Below are positions 35,727 to 45,433 of a DNA stretch of 64,000 bases, in pieces. The stretch spans positions 7,939,091 through 8,003,090 of the forward strand of contig NZ_CP025113.1 of NCBI RefSeq assembly GCF_002831585.1, given 5' to 3'. Numbering within the stretch: the stretch's first letter is position 1; each line of letters opens with the position of its first letter. The translations under genes and the position numbers were made by a program. Below the pieces are notes generated by a model that saw only the letters and a program-made list of their open reading frames with translations, was not told where the DNA came from and ran no database searches. This DNA comes from Bradyrhizobium sp. SK17. Its GTDB lineage: Bacteria > Pseudomonadota > Alphaproteobacteria > Rhizobiales > Xanthobacteraceae.

Positions 35727-37162
35727 ATGATTCGGATTTCGACGATCTTCATCGCCACCTGCATGGTGCTGGTCGCAGCCTCTTTGGGCTTCGTCCTGTA
35801 CTCGGTGGCGGGCATCAGCGGATCGGAATCGGCGATCGTGGCGCTCACCGCCCTCACCTGCCTGATCCTCTACAACGCCGTCTCGATGCGATTGCGCGAC
35901 CGCAGCGATGTCGGCAGCCAAATCGCGGACCTGTCGCGTGGCACCGCCGACCTCGCCCGCCAGGTCGCCGAATTCGGCCGGCGGCTGGCCGCGGTCGAGG
36001 GCCGGGTCGCGTCGGCCAATTCCACCGGCGCCGACCGGATGCAGGGCATGGCCGGCGAGATCAACGAGCTCGGCGGACTGGTGCGGCAGCTCGCGGCATC
36101 CGTCGCCCACCATGAGGATCTGCTGGCTTCGGGTCCGGCGGTGCAGCCTGTCGCTGCTCCTATGGCGCAGCCCGTCGCGCCGCCGCGGGCCGACCTGCTG
36201 CAACCGATGCCGCCGGCGCCGACCGTCGTCTTCGCGCCGCCGCCCCCCCCTCGCCGCAATCGGCGATCTCGCGCGGCCAGGCCCAGCTTGTCGGCGCGAT
36301 CAGAAACGCGATCGAGCAGAACCGCCTCGACATCTACCTTCAGCCGATGGTGACCTTGCCGCAGCGCAAGGTGCGCTACTACGAGGCGGTGACGCGGCTG
36401 CGCGACGAGCGCGACCAGGTGCTCGCCGCCGACGACTTCATCGAGGCGGCCGAGGCCGGCGGCCTGATCGGGCGCATCGATCACATGGTGATGCTTCGCT
36501 GCGTCCAGGTGCTGCGCCGCCTGATGATCCGCAGCAAGGATGTCGGCGTGTTCTGCAACGTATCGGCGGCGACGCTGTCGGACCCGACGCATTTCACCCA
36601 GTGTCTCGACTTCCTCGAAGCCAACCGCGCGCTGGCGCCGTCCTTCGTGCTCGAGTTCAAGCAGGCCACCTTCCGCAACCTCGGTCCCGTCGAGAGCGAG
36701 AACCTCGCGGCGCTGTCGCAGCGCGGCTACCGGTTCTCGATCGATCATGTCAGCGACCTTCGCCTCGAGCCGCGCGAGCTGGCCGATCGCGGCGTCCGCT
36801 TCATCAAGGTGCCGGCGGCGCTGCTGCTCGACACCGCGCAGAGCGCGGCTTCCGATATCCATCCCTCCGACCTGTCCGACCTGCTCGGCCGCTACGGCAT
36901 CGACCTGATCGCCGAACGGATCGAGGGCGAGCGCTCGGTGGTCGACCTGCTCGACTACGACGTCCGGTTCGGCCAGGGGTTCCTGTTCGCGCCGCCGCGG
37001 CCGTTGCGGCCGGAGGGGGCATCTGCTACCGCCGAGGCTCCGCAGGCCAACCCCCAGGACCTCAATGGCGCCAGCACGTCAGCACCTGTCTCCAGCCCCG
37101 CAGCTCCGCCGCGCACGACCGGCAGCGCCGCACTGGCACGCCGCGCGCTCGGTCCAAATTAA
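35727..37162 (+). pseudogene. TipF-like EAL-domain protein, reading frame broken at a C8 tract
   Basis: Two frames together make one protein. Frame 1 (35727 on) gives an N-terminal membrane segment, a second hydrophobic stretch, a coiled-coil region (about 60-130, LARQVAEFGRRLAAVEGR) and a Pro-rich linker. At the run of eight C (36243-36250) the frame is lost and runs to 36353. The other frame, open from 36251 to 37162, begins SPQSAISRGQAQLVGAIRN and continues as an EAL domain (DIYLQPMV, EAVTRLRDE, FCNVSAATLSD, IKVPAALL, AERIEGE, GQGFLFAPPRPL). Nine C would restore a 478-residue protein. The usual DDFG pair reads IDHVSD and LEITE reads LEFKQ, so c-di-GMP binding without strong hydrolysis is likely, as in Caulobacter TipF. 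Confidence 0.8.
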
Positions 37163-37177
37163 CCGGCAGTTCGCATC

Positions 37178-38032
37178 ATGACCTCGCTGCGTTTCGTCGA
37201 GCAGCTGCGCCACCTCGTCGACAATGTCGACGTCGTGCTGTCGGACATCTGGGGCGTCGTGCACAACGGGCTCGAATCGTTTCCCGAGGCCTGCGAGGCG
37301 CTGCACACATTTCGTCAGCGCGGCGGCACCGTCATCCTGATCACCAACGCGCCGCGGCCGGCCGATTCGGTGCAACGGCAGCTACGCAAGCTCGGCGTCG
37401 CGGACGACACCTATGACGCGATCGTCTCCTCCGGCGATCTGACGCGCCACTTCGTGGCCGATCATCCCGGCCAGAAGATCTTCTGGATCGGCCCGGAGCG
37501 CGACAGCTCGATCCATCGCGGCCTCGATGCAACGATGGTGCCGCTGGAGCAGGCGGACTACATCATCTGCACCGGCCTGTTCGACGACGAGACCGAATCC
37601 GCCGAGGACTATCGCGAGACCCTGCTAAAGGCGCTTCAGCGCAAGCTGACGCTGGTCTGCGCCAATCCGGACATCGTGGTCGAGCGCGGCGACCGGCTGA
37701 TCTACTGCGCCGGCGCGGTCGCCGAACTCTATCGCGAGCTCGGCGGCGAGGTGATCTTCTACGGCAAGCCACACCGGCCGATCTACGAGCGCGCGATGGC
37801 GCTGGCCGCCGAGCGCCGCGGAAAACCGACCGAGCTCGGCCGCGTGCTCGCGATCGGGGATTCCGTGCGCACTGACCTCACCGGCGCCCATGCCTTCGGC
37901 ATCGACCTGTTGTTCGTCACCCGCGGCATCCATTCCGAGGAGTTCGAGGGCATCGAGCAGCTCGATCCGGCCTCGGTGAAGGAATTGTTCGGCCATCCGC
38001 CGCGCGCGCTGATGCGCGAGCTGAAGTGGTAG
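37178..38032 (+). CDS. HAD-superfamily subfamily IIA phosphatase (TIGR01459 type)
   Basis: 284 residues of the NagD-like class. Motif I is VVLSDIWGVVHNGLESF (Asp nucleophile; Trp two positions on, typical of this subfamily), motif II is ILITNAPRP, the cap-domain region has CANPDIVVERG and YGKPHRPIY, and motif IV is AIGDSVRTDLTGA. The substrate is unknown, probably a sugar phosphate or nucleotide. It starts 15 bases after the EAL frame ends. In alphaproteobacteria it often neighbours ribF, as here (819 bases away). Confidence 0.92.
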   Translation: MTSLRFVEQLRHLVDNVDVVLSDIWGVVHNGLESFPEACEALHTFRQRGGTVILITNAPRPADSVQRQLRKLGVADDTYDAIVSSGDLTRHFVADHPGQKIFWIGPERDSSIHRGLDATMVPLEQADYIICTGLFDDETESAEDYRETLLKALQRKLTLVCANPDIVVERGDRLIYCAGAVAELYRELGGEVIFYGKPHRPIYERAMALAAERRGKPTELGRVLAIGDSVRTDLTGAHAFGIDLLFVTRGIHSEEFEGIEQLDPASVKELFGHPPRALMRELKW

Positions 38033-38175
38033 GGGCAGTTCCGCAGGGGCTCACTGCCAAAATATCGAAAACAACCCCATGCAAAGCAGCCCGCGGCGTC
38101 CGGCGTTCGACCGGTCGCCTTGACATGTCGGGCAACTCAGGGTTAGATTTCTAATATTCCGAAATCTTATACACG

Positions 38176-38209
38176 CAAAAACGCAAATGCCCGGGGCAAG
38201 CCCGGGCAT
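38176..38209 (-). terminator. Probable terminator of the CheY-like gene
   Basis: Perfect 9-base stem ATGCCCGGG / CCCGGGCAT with a 5-base loop (38187-38209), followed on the minus strand by TTGCGTTTTTGCG. It lies 31 bases past the stop at 38241. The same stem-loop could also act on the HAD gene reading the other way. Confidence 0.65.
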
Positions 38210-38240
38210 GACGTGAATGTCGGTTGATGCGAACGGCGTC

Positions 38241-38636
38241 TTACGCCGTCGCCATGTCCGGGAACACCGCCTCGATCTTGGTCTTCAGCGTGGCGGCGTT
38301 GAACGGCTTGACGATGTAGTTGTTGACGCCGGCCTTCTTGGCCGCGATCACGTTCTCGGTCTTGGATTCCGCCGTGATCATGATGAAGGGCGTGGTCGCG
38401 AGATTGGGATCGGCGCGGACTTCCTTGAGCAGATCGTAGCCGGTCATCGGCTCCATATTCCAGTCGGAGATCACCAGGCCATATTTCTTGCCGCGCATCT
38501 TGTTGAGCGCCGCGGAGCCGTCGGAGGCATCGTCGATATTCTCGAATCCAAGCTGCTTGAGGAGATTCCGGATGATGCGGATCATGGTGCTGTAGTCATC
38601 GACCACCAGAACCGGCATGGACAAATCAACCGCCAT
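38241..38636 (-). CDS. CheY-like single-domain response regulator
   Basis: 131 residues, receiver domain only. Acid pair PVLVVDDYSTMIRII, phospho-acceptor Asp in GLVISDWNMEPMTGYDLL, Thr/Ser in FIMITAES and Lys in YIVKPFNAATLKTKI. The DWNMEPMTG and VIAAKKAGVNNY strings are close to alphaproteobacterial CheY proteins. ATG 38636 follows GGGGGGAAAG. No che operon is present, so it may serve an unlinked chemotaxis or motility system; the TipF-like gene 1.1 kb away is also motility-related. Confidence 0.93.
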   Translation of the reverse strand: MAVDLSMPVLVVDDYSTMIRIIRNLLKQLGFENIDDASDGSAALNKMRGKKYGLVISDWNMEPMTGYDLLKEVRADPNLATTPFIMITAESKTENVIAAKKAGVNNYIVKPFNAATLKTKIEAVFPDMATA

Positions 38637-38850
38637 CTTTCCCCCCAAAACGACTAACGCAACCTGGCTTCTGCACGAACGCAGCTTTCCGCCAACGACT
38701 ACCAGCAGGCGTTAAACAGCGCGTTAACCGGCTGAATCCGGATTGTTACGGATTTGACGCGATTTTCGCTATGCTTGACTTCCACGCCGCTGCCGCGTCA
38801 CGGTCCGGCCCGCAACGATCATGCTTAAGAATCCTTGAAGAACACCTGAC

Positions 38851-39822
38851 ATGAGCACCGGCTTTATTGTTATCCGCGACAACACCCCCGCGAGCGCCAT
38901 CCCGAAGGGCGCCGTCGTCGCAATGGGGAATTTCGACGGCGTCCATCTCGGTCACCGCGCGGTGATCGGCGCCGCGCTCGCGATGAGCAAGGCGCGCGGC
39001 GTACCCGCGCTGGCCGTGACCTTCGAGCCGCATCCGCGCAGCTTCTTCAGCCCGAACACTCCGCAATTCCGTCTCACGGACGAGACCAACAAGCTGCGGC
39101 TGCTCGCGGCCACCGGGCTCGCCGGCGCCGTCGTCATGACATTCGACAAAGCGCGCGCCGGGACCTCGGCGCAGGATTTCATCCATCACGACCTGATCGG
39201 CCGGCTCGGCATCAGCGGGATCGCCGTCGGCTACGACTTCCATTTCGGCAAGGGCCGGGTCGGCTCGCCAAGCCTGCTGGTCAGCGAGGCGCCGCGGCTC
39301 GGCATCGAGGTCGATGTGCAGGCCCATGTCGACATCGAAGAACGCCCGGTATCCTCCAGCGCCATTCGCATGGCGCTCGCCGAGGGGCAAGTCGCTGACG
39401 CGACCACGATGCTGGGCGGGCCGTGGTTCGTCACCGGCAAGGTGATCCATGGCGAGAAGCGCGGCCGCGATCTCGGCTATCCTACCGCCAATATCCGCCT
39501 CGACAAGCATTGCGGCCTGAAGCATGGCATCTATGCGGTGCGGGTCGGCAAGGGCGCGCAACGGTTCGACGGTGTCGCAAGCTTCGGACGCCGTCCGACC
39601 TTCGACAACGGCGCGCCGCTGCTCGAAGTGTTCCTGTTCGACTTCAAGGGCGACCTCTACGACACGGTCCTTGATGTCGCATTCATCGGTTTCATTCGCG
39701 AAGAGCTGAAATTCGACACCATCGAGGCGTTGATACGCCAGATGGATGACGACAGCGCCAAGGCGCGCGCGCAACTTGCCGCCGCGCCGGACGCGTTCCC
39801 ACAGCTCGGAGTGATTGATTGA
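38851..39822 (+). CDS. ribF: Bifunctional riboflavin kinase/FAD synthetase
   Basis: 323 residues. The N-terminal nucleotidyltransferase domain has MGNFDGVHLGHRAVI (HxGH-like), FEPHPRSFF and the FVEDF-like segment HHDLIGRLGISGIAVGYDF. The C-terminal kinase domain has the conserved LGYPTANIRL and GVASFGRRPTFDNG. It makes FMN, then FAD, the FMN product being the ligand of the riboswitch at 14423. The stop overlaps the next gene by four bases. Confidence 0.97.
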   Translation: MSTGFIVIRDNTPASAIPKGAVVAMGNFDGVHLGHRAVIGAALAMSKARGVPALAVTFEPHPRSFFSPNTPQFRLTDETNKLRLLAATGLAGAVVMTFDKARAGTSAQDFIHHDLIGRLGISGIAVGYDFHFGKGRVGSPSLLVSEAPRLGIEVDVQAHVDIEERPVSSSAIRMALAEGQVADATTMLGGPWFVTGKVIHGEKRGRDLGYPTANIRLDKHCGLKHGIYAVRVGKGAQRFDGVASFGRRPTFDNGAPLLEVFLFDFKGDLYDTVLDVAFIGFIREELKFDTIEALIRQMDDDSAKARAQLAAAPDAFPQLGVID

Positions 39823-40370
39823 ACAAGACTGAAAAGCAAAAAATGCTGGCGGGCGAGCTGTATCGCCCGGATGCAGAGATCGCCGCCGACCATACCGCGG
39901 CGGAACACTGGATGGCGCGCTACAATGCGTCGGGCGCTGCTTCCGCGGCCGAACTGAACGCGTTGCTCGCCGAACGCTTCCGCAAGGTCGGCAAGGACGT
40001 CCTGATCCGGCCGCCGTTCTTCTGCGATTACGGTAGCAATATCAGCCTCGGCGATGGCGTGTTCCTCAACTTCAACTGCGTCATCCTCGACGTCGTCGAG
40101 GTCGAGATCGGCGACCGCACCCAGATCGGGCCCGCGGTGCAGATCTATACCGCCGACCACCCGCGCGACGCCGAAACCCGCCGCGCCGGGCTGGAATTCG
40201 GTCGCCCGATCCGGATCGGCAGCGACGTCTGGATCGGCGGTGGCGCCATCATCCTGCCCGGCGTCACGATCGGCGACGGTGCCCTGGTCGGGGCCGGCAG
40301 CGTGGTGACACGGGACGTCGCCGCCGGCACGATTGTGGCCGGAAATCCGGCCCGGCGGCGGCAGCCTTAG
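39819..40370 (+). CDS. Sugar O-acetyltransferase (maltose/galactoside acetyltransferase type)
   Basis: 183-residue left-handed beta-helix acetyltransferase. The N-terminal MLAGELYRPD motif is diagnostic of the Maa/LacA group; hexapeptide repeats follow (IGDRTQIGPAVQI, IGSDVWIGGGAIILPGVTIGDGALVGAGSVV) with the catalytic His in TADHP. TTG 39819 overlaps the ribF stop and has CGGAG eight bases upstream; ATG 39843 is an alternative. The physiological acceptor is unknown. Confidence 0.93.
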   Translation: MNKTEKQKMLAGELYRPDAEIAADHTAAEHWMARYNASGAASAAELNALLAERFRKVGKDVLIRPPFFCDYGSNISLGDGVFLNFNCVILDVVEVEIGDRTQIGPAVQIYTADHPRDAETRRAGLEFGRPIRIGSDVWIGGGAIILPGVTIGDGALVGAGSVVTRDVAAGTIVAGNPARRRQP

Positions 40371-40415
40371 GACGGGATGAAGTCAGGTTAGATCAGCTTG
40401 ACCGCGGGTTCGGTC

Positions 40416-40538
40416 CACCTCTCCCCGGTGGGGAGAGGTCGGCGCGCAGCGCCGGGTGAGGGCTCTTGCTCTCTCGATAGACCGCAACCCCTCACCCGAT
40501 TTGCTGCGCAAATCGACCTCTCCCCAAGGGAGAGGTGG
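40416..40538. repeat. REP-like intergenic repeat, family D (copy 2)
   Basis: CACCTCTCCCCGGTGGGGAGAGGTC, GCGCGCAGCGC, GGGTGAGGG at the left; CCCTCACCCGATTTGC and GACCTCTCCCCAAGGGAGAGGTGG at the right. The outer arms (CACCTCTCCCC / GGGAGAGGTG) pair across the unit. The remaining bases to ileS (40771) hold no supported gene or clear regulatory motif. Confidence 0.8.
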
Positions 40539-40770
40539 CACCTCCGCCGCCGCCCCAGGGGCGCTCCCGCGGGACGGTCCGGCCGGCCAACCGGGGCTTT
40601 GCGAATTCCCCGCTTGGCTGCTAAGGAAACCCGATGTTTTCGCGGCGCATCATACGGATTAGCGGCCCGGCTTCCGCCTGAGCCTGAGGGCTCGGCGCAA
40701 GACCGGGATTTCGTCGTTTTACCCCGATTGATCGCGTTCCCGCGCCCTCACCTGCCAGATCAGAGCCTTC

Positions 40771-43700
40771 ATGTCCGACAAGCCGCAAAAGACCGACGCC
40801 CAAAAGACTGACACCAGGGACTATTCCAAGACCCTCTACCTGCCGCAAACGGAATTCCCGATGCGCGCCGGCCTGCCCCAGCGCGAGCCCGAAATCCTGA
40901 ACTACTGGAACGAGATCGGCCTCTACGACAGGCTGCGCCGGGAAGCCGAGGGCCGCGCCAAATTCGTGCTGCATGACGGCCCGCCCTACGCCAACGGCAA
41001 CATCCACATTGGGCACGCGCTGAACAAGATCCTCAAGGACGTCGTGACCAAGAGCCAGCAGATGCTCGGCTTCGACTCCAACTACGTGCCGGGCTGGGAC
41101 TGCCACGGCCTGCCGATCGAATGGAAGATCGAGGAGGAGAACTACCGCTCCAAGGGCAAGCAGAAGCCGGATTTCCGCGACTCTGCCGCGATGGTCGCGT
41201 TCCGCAGGGAATGCCGCGCCTATGCCACGCACTGGATCAACGTGCAGCGCGAGGAGTTCAAGCGACTCGGCATCATCGGCGACTGGGATCATCCCTACCA
41301 GACGATGAGCTATCCGGCCGAGGCCCAGATCGCCCGCGAGCTGATGAAGTTCGCCGCCAACGGCACGCTGTATCGCGGCTCCAAGCCGGTGATGTGGAGC
41401 GTGGTCGAGAAGACCGCGCTCGCCGAAGCCGAAGTCGAATACGAGGACTACACCTCCGACATGGTGTGGGTGAAATTCCCGGTCACCTCGCCGGCGCATG
41501 GCGCGCTGGCCAATGCCTCGGTCGTGATCTGGACCACCACGCCGTGGACACTGCCCGGCAACCGCGCGATCTCGTTCTCGCCGAAGATCGCCTATGGCCT
41601 CTATAAGGTGACGGATGCGCCGGATGCGAAATGGGCGAAGCCGGGCGACCTCCTGATCCTGGCCGACGCGCTGGCGGCAGAAGTGTTCAAGAAGGCACGC
41701 GTCGCCGCCTATGAGAAGCTGCGCGACATCCCCGGCGACACGCTAGACGCCGTCGAATGCGCCCATCCGCTGCGCGGCTTCAGCGGCGGCTATGAATTCA
41801 CCGTGCCGCTGCTCGCCGGCGACCACGTCACCGACGACACCGGTACCGGTTTCGTGCACACCGCACCTGGCCACGGCCGCGAGGACTTCGACGTCTGGAT
41901 GGCGAACGGGCGAGAGCTTGCCGACCGCAGCATCTCGACCGCGATCCCCTACACTGTGGACGAAAATGGCGCCTATACCGCGCAAGCGCCCGGCTTCATC
42001 GGCAAGCGCGTGATCACCGACGAGGGCGAGAAGGGCGACGCCAACGATGCGGTGATCAAGGAATTGATCGGAGCCGGCAAGCTGCTCGCGCGCGGCACCC
42101 TCAAGCACCAGTATCCGCATTCCTGGCGCTCCAAGAAGCCGGTGATCTTCCGCAACACACCACAATGGTTCATCGCGATGGACAAGGACATCGCGGAGAA
42201 CGGCCACGCCAGGAAGGGCGACACGCTGCGCGCCCGCGCTCTGCACGCGATCTCGGTCACGCAATGGGTGCCGCCGGCCGGCGAGAACCGCATCAACGGC
42301 ATGATCGCCAACCGTCCGGACTGGGTGATCTCGCGGCAGCGTGCCTGGGGCGTGCCGATCGCGGTGTTCGTGCGCGAGAACGGCGACGGCTCGGCCGAGA
42401 TCCTGCAAGACGAGGTCGTCAACCAGCGCATCGCCGAGGCCTTCATGGAGGAAGGCGCCGACGCCTGGTACATGGACGGCGCCCGCGAGCGCTTCCTCGG
42501 CACCCGCGCCTCGGAAGACTGGAAGAAGGTCGACGACATCTGCGACGTCTGGTTCGATTCCGGCTCGACGCACGCCTTCGTGCTGGAGGACCGCCAAAAC
42601 TTCCCGCAGCTCGGCAACATCGTCCGCAAGGTCGACGGCGGCAACGACACCGTGATGTACCTGGAAGGGAGCGACCAGCATCGCGGCTGGTTCCACTCCT
42701 CGCTGCTGGAAAGCGCCGGCACGCGCGGCCGCGCGCCCTATGACATCGTGCTTACCCACGGCTTCACGCTGGACGAGAACGGCCGCAAGATGTCGAAGTC
42801 GCTCGGCAACACGGTCCAGCCGCAGGACGTGATCGCAAATTCCGGCGCGGATATCCTGCGCCTCTGGGTCTGCGCCACCGACTACGCCGACGACCAGCGC
42901 ATCGGTCCGGAGATCCTGAAGAACACCGTCGAGACCTATCGCAAGCTGCGCAACTCGATCCGCTGGATGCTCGGCACGCTGCATCACTTCAAGCAAGCTG
43001 AGAAGGTTGGCTTTGCCGAGATGCCCGAGCTTGAACGGCTGATGCTGCACGAACTGGCCGGCCACGCCGAGACCATCCGCAACGCCTATGCCGCGTTCGA
43101 CTACAAGACCGTGGTCGCGAGCCTCGCGGCGTTCATGAACTCCGAGCTGTCGGCGTTCTATTTCGATATCCGCAAGGACACGCTGTATTGCGATCCGCCG
43201 TCCTCGGTGGCGCGCAAGGCGGCGCTGACCACGATCGACCTGCTGTGCGACGCGATCCTGAAATGGCTGGCGCCGATCCTGAGCTTCACGACCGACGAAG
43301 CCTGGCGGATGTACCGGCCGAATGCCGAGCTCTCGGTGCATCTCACGCTATTCCCGGAAGGTCTCGAGCAGTTCCGCAACGACGCCCTGGCGGCGAAATG
43401 GGAGACGATCCGCAACGTCCGCCGCGTCGTCACCGGCGCGCTCGAACTGGAGCGCAAGGACAAGAAGATCGGCTCGTCGCTCGAAGCCTCACCGGTGATC
43501 TACGTCGCCGACAGACAGATGCTGGCCGCGCTGTTCGACATCGATCTCGCCGAGGTCTGCATCACCTCGAACTACGAGGTGCGCGAGGGCGAGGCGCCGG
43601 CCACCGCGTTCCGCCTCGATGCGGTGCCGGGTGTTGCCGTCGTGGTCGAGAAGGCGGTCGGCACCAAATGCGCGCGTTCGTGGAAGATCCTCCCCACGGT

Positions 43701-43785
43701 CGGCGAGGACCCTGAGTATCCCGACGTCTCGCCGCGCGATGCGCAAGCGTTGCGCGAATGGAAGGCGCTGGGGAGCACGGCCTGA
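40771..43785 (+). CDS. ileS: Isoleucyl-tRNA synthetase
   Basis: Class I synthetase of 1004 residues, charging and proofreading tRNA-Ile. HIGH motif in [20 protein letters not shown]; the CP1 editing domain has [14 protein letters not shown] and [16 protein letters not shown]; the KMSKS motif is in [15 protein letters not shown]; the anticodon domain is C-terminal. It lacks the C-terminal zinc-binding Cys cluster seen in some bacterial IleS, as is usual for the alphaproteobacterial form. lspA follows beyond a family A repeat. Confidence 0.98.
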   Translation: MSDKPQKTDAQKTDTRDYSKTLYLPQTEFPMRAGLPQREPEILNYWNEIGLYDRLRREAEGRAKFVLHDGPPYANGNIHIGHALNKILKDVVTKSQQMLGFDSNYVPGWDCHGLPIEWKIEEENYRSKGKQKPDFRDSAAMVAFRRECRAYATHWINVQREEFKRLGIIGDWDHPYQTMSYPAEAQIARELMKFAANGTLYRGSKPVMWSVVEKTALAEAEVEYEDYTSDMVWVKFPVTSPAHGALANASVVIWTTTPWTLPGNRAISFSPKIAYGLYKVTDAPDAKWAKPGDLLILADALAAEVFKKARVAAYEKLRDIPGDTLDAVECAHPLRGFSGGYEFTVPLLAGDHVTDDTGTGFVHTAPGHGREDFDVWMANGRELADRSISTAIPYTVDENGAYTAQAPGFIGKRVITDEGEKGDANDAVIKELIGAGKLLARGTLKHQYPHSWRSKKPVIFRNTPQWFIAMDKDIAENGHARKGDTLRARALHAISVTQWVPPAGENRINGMIANRPDWVISRQRAWGVPIAVFVRENGDGSAEILQDEVVNQRIAEAFMEEGADAWYMDGARERFLGTRASEDWKKVDDICDVWFDSGSTHAFVLEDRQNFPQLGNIVRKVDGGNDTVMYLEGSDQHRGWFHSSLLESAGTRGRAPYDIVLTHGFTLDENGRKMSKSLGNTVQPQDVIANSGADILRLWVCATDYADDQRIGPEILKNTVETYRKLRNSIRWMLGTLHHFKQAEKVGFAEMPELERLMLHELAGHAETIRNAYAAFDYKTVVASLAAFMNSELSAFYFDIRKDTLYCDPPSSVARKAALTTIDLLCDAILKWLAPILSFTTDEAWRMYRPNAELSVHLTLFPEGLEQFRNDALAAKWETIRNVRRVVTGALELERKDKKIGSSLEASPVIYVADRQMLAALFDIDLAEVCITSNYEVREGEAPATAFRLDAVPGVAVVVEKAVGTKCARSWKILPTVGEDPEYPDVSPRDAQALREWKALGSTA

Positions 43786-43793
43786 CATGTACC

Positions 43794-43934
43794 GTCGTCC
43801 CGGCCGAGTGCGCAATTGCGCACGGGGCCGGGACCCACAACCACCGCTGTCTCGATTGGACGAAGATTGATGACCCCAAGTCATTCAAACAACACCCGGC
43901 ACGGCGTATGGGTCCCGGCCTGCGCCGGGACGAC
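43794..43934. repeat. Intergenic palindromic repeat, family A (copy 5)
   Basis: GTCGTCCCGGCCGAGTGCGCAATTGCGCACGGGGCCGGGACC, containing its own GTGCGCAATTGCGCAC palindrome, then ATGGGTCCCGGCCTGCGCCGGGACGAC. It fills the gap between ileS and lspA and ends 15 bases before the lspA start. Confidence 0.85.
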
Positions 43935-43949
43935 GGCTACGATCGACCG

Positions 43950-44447
43950 ATGACCGCTCCCGTTCGCGCCGGTGCGCTGGCGGCGGTCATCACCCTGATC
44001 GCCGACCAGGCCTCCAAGCTCTGGCTGCTCCATGTCCTCGACATCGCGCGCCATGCCCCGGTGACGGTGACGCCGTTCTTCGACCTGGTGCTGGCCATGA
44101 ATCCCGGCATCAGCTTCGGCTGGTTCCAGAGCGAGACCCCGTCGGCCCAGATCCTGCTGATGGCGATCAAGGCCGCTGCCGTGATCGCGCTGGCGATCTG
44201 GATGGCGCGGTCGCGGACCTGGCTTGCGACACTTTCGCTCGGCTTGATCATCGGCGGCGCCATCGGCAACGGGATCGACCGTTTTGCCTATGGCGCGGTG
44301 GTCGATTTCGCCCTGTTTCACGTCGAGATCGCCGGAAAAACCTATAATTGGTACATTTTCAACCTCGCCGATGTGGCGATCGTTGCTGGGGTGGCGGCCC
44401 TGCTGTATGATTCCGTGTTGGGGACCCCCGCCGTAAAAGCGCCCTGA
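43950..44447 (+). CDS. lspA: Lipoprotein signal peptidase
   Basis: 165-residue inner-membrane aspartyl protease cleaving diacylglyceryl prolipoproteins. Four hydrophobic segments. LIADQASKLWLL near the N-terminus, MNPGISFGWF, and the two catalytic Asp motifs GGAIGNGIDRFAYGAVVDF and FNLADVAIVAG are all in place. It starts at ATG 43950 just after a family A repeat. It completes the lipoprotein pathway with lgt (6939). Confidence 0.96.
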   Translation: MTAPVRAGALAAVITLIADQASKLWLLHVLDIARHAPVTVTPFFDLVLAMNPGISFGWFQSETPSAQILLMAIKAAAVIALAIWMARSRTWLATLSLGLIIGGAIGNGIDRFAYGAVVDFALFHVEIAGKTYNWYIFNLADVAIVAGVAALLYDSVLGTPAVKAP

Positions 44448-44546
44448 TCCCGGCCGATACGAGCCGGTCGGCAGTCAACCTGCATCGAGCGAAACTGTGC
44501 TTAAGCCGGTGATCGCTTTGGCGAATTTTGAGATGGGAATGGCGCG

Positions 44547-45278
44547 ATGCGCAACACCAAAGTCCGCGGTTACCTGATCGAGACGTCCCGGCTGCCGCTG
44601 ATGCGCGGCCTGCGTCTGGCTTTCGTCGCGGCCGGGATCGGCCTTGTCATGACGGCCGGCCCGGTGCGTGCCGGCGACGATGACGATGACGGCGACGACG
44701 GGCTGACCTTCGAAGAGCGGATCATCGACAATCTGATGACCGGCCTTGGCGCCAAGAGCGCGGCCAGCAAGGGCATCGACTACCGCGAACGCTCGCCGCT
44801 GGTGGTGCCGCCGAAGCTCGATTTGCCGCCCCCCTCCTCGGCCGCCCAGGTCAACGCGCCGAACTGGCCGAAGGACCCGGATATCGCCGCCCGCAAGGCT
44901 GCGATCGCGGCACGCAAGAAGGAAGTCAAGAAGGAGCCGTGGCAGTCGGCGGTGGCGTTGACGCCGGCCGAGATCGAGGCCGGCCGCAAGCAGCAGACCG
45001 CGACCGACGGCCGCAAGGAGCCGCTCGAGCCCGGCGCCAACACCAATCCGTCGCTGATGCCGAGCCAGCTCGGCTACACCGGCGGCCTGCTCGGCATGTT
45101 CAAGGGAAACAGCAGCGAATCCAAGCCGTTCACGGGCGAGCCGACGCGCGAATCCCTGACCGAGCCGCCGCCGGGCTATCAGACACCGTCCTCGGGCTTT
45201 GCCTATGGCACCGGCCCGATGAAGCCGAAGGTGAATGACGGCCAGTACGACGTCATGACCGGAAAGCCGATCCAGTGA
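44547..45278 (+). CDS. Secreted hypothetical protein between lspA and the M16 proteases
   Basis: 243 residues. A hydrophobic signal segment (about 20-42) is followed by an acidic GDDDDDGDDG stretch, then extended low-complexity sequence rich in Pro, Lys and Ala: SPLVVPPKLDLPPPSSAAQV, KAAIAARKKEVKKEPW, GYQTPSSGFAYGTG. The VVPPKLDLPPP segment resembles alphaproteobacterial DUF3035 proteins, which also sit beside lspA and M16 proteases. That assignment is tentative. The protein is probably periplasmic and largely unstructured. Confidence 0.75.
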   Translation: MRNTKVRGYLIETSRLPLMRGLRLAFVAAGIGLVMTAGPVRAGDDDDDGDDGLTFEERIIDNLMTGLGAKSAASKGIDYRERSPLVVPPKLDLPPPSSAAQVNAPNWPKDPDIAARKAAIAARKKEVKKEPWQSAVALTPAEIEAGRKQQTATDGRKEPLEPGANTNPSLMPSQLGYTGGLLGMFKGNSSESKPFTGEPTRESLTEPPPGYQTPSSGFAYGTGPMKPKVNDGQYDVMTGKPIQ

Positions 45279-45433
45279 TCGCTTGGCCTTTGCGGTCGAA
45301 GGCTGACATGAGCAAAGCTTAATGCGGGGCGGCGTGTGTTTCTCCGCTTCGTGACGACGGACACGGCCACGACCGTGTACGATGGCTTGCTTTCGCACCC
45401 CGGCCATCCGTCCGGGCTTTCATAAGGACCGTG

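Noticed and set aside
40371..40770. T-box or other leader riboswitch before ileS
   Set aside because: The region is a family D repeat with no T-box specifier or antiterminator sequence, and T-boxes are not expected in this lineage.
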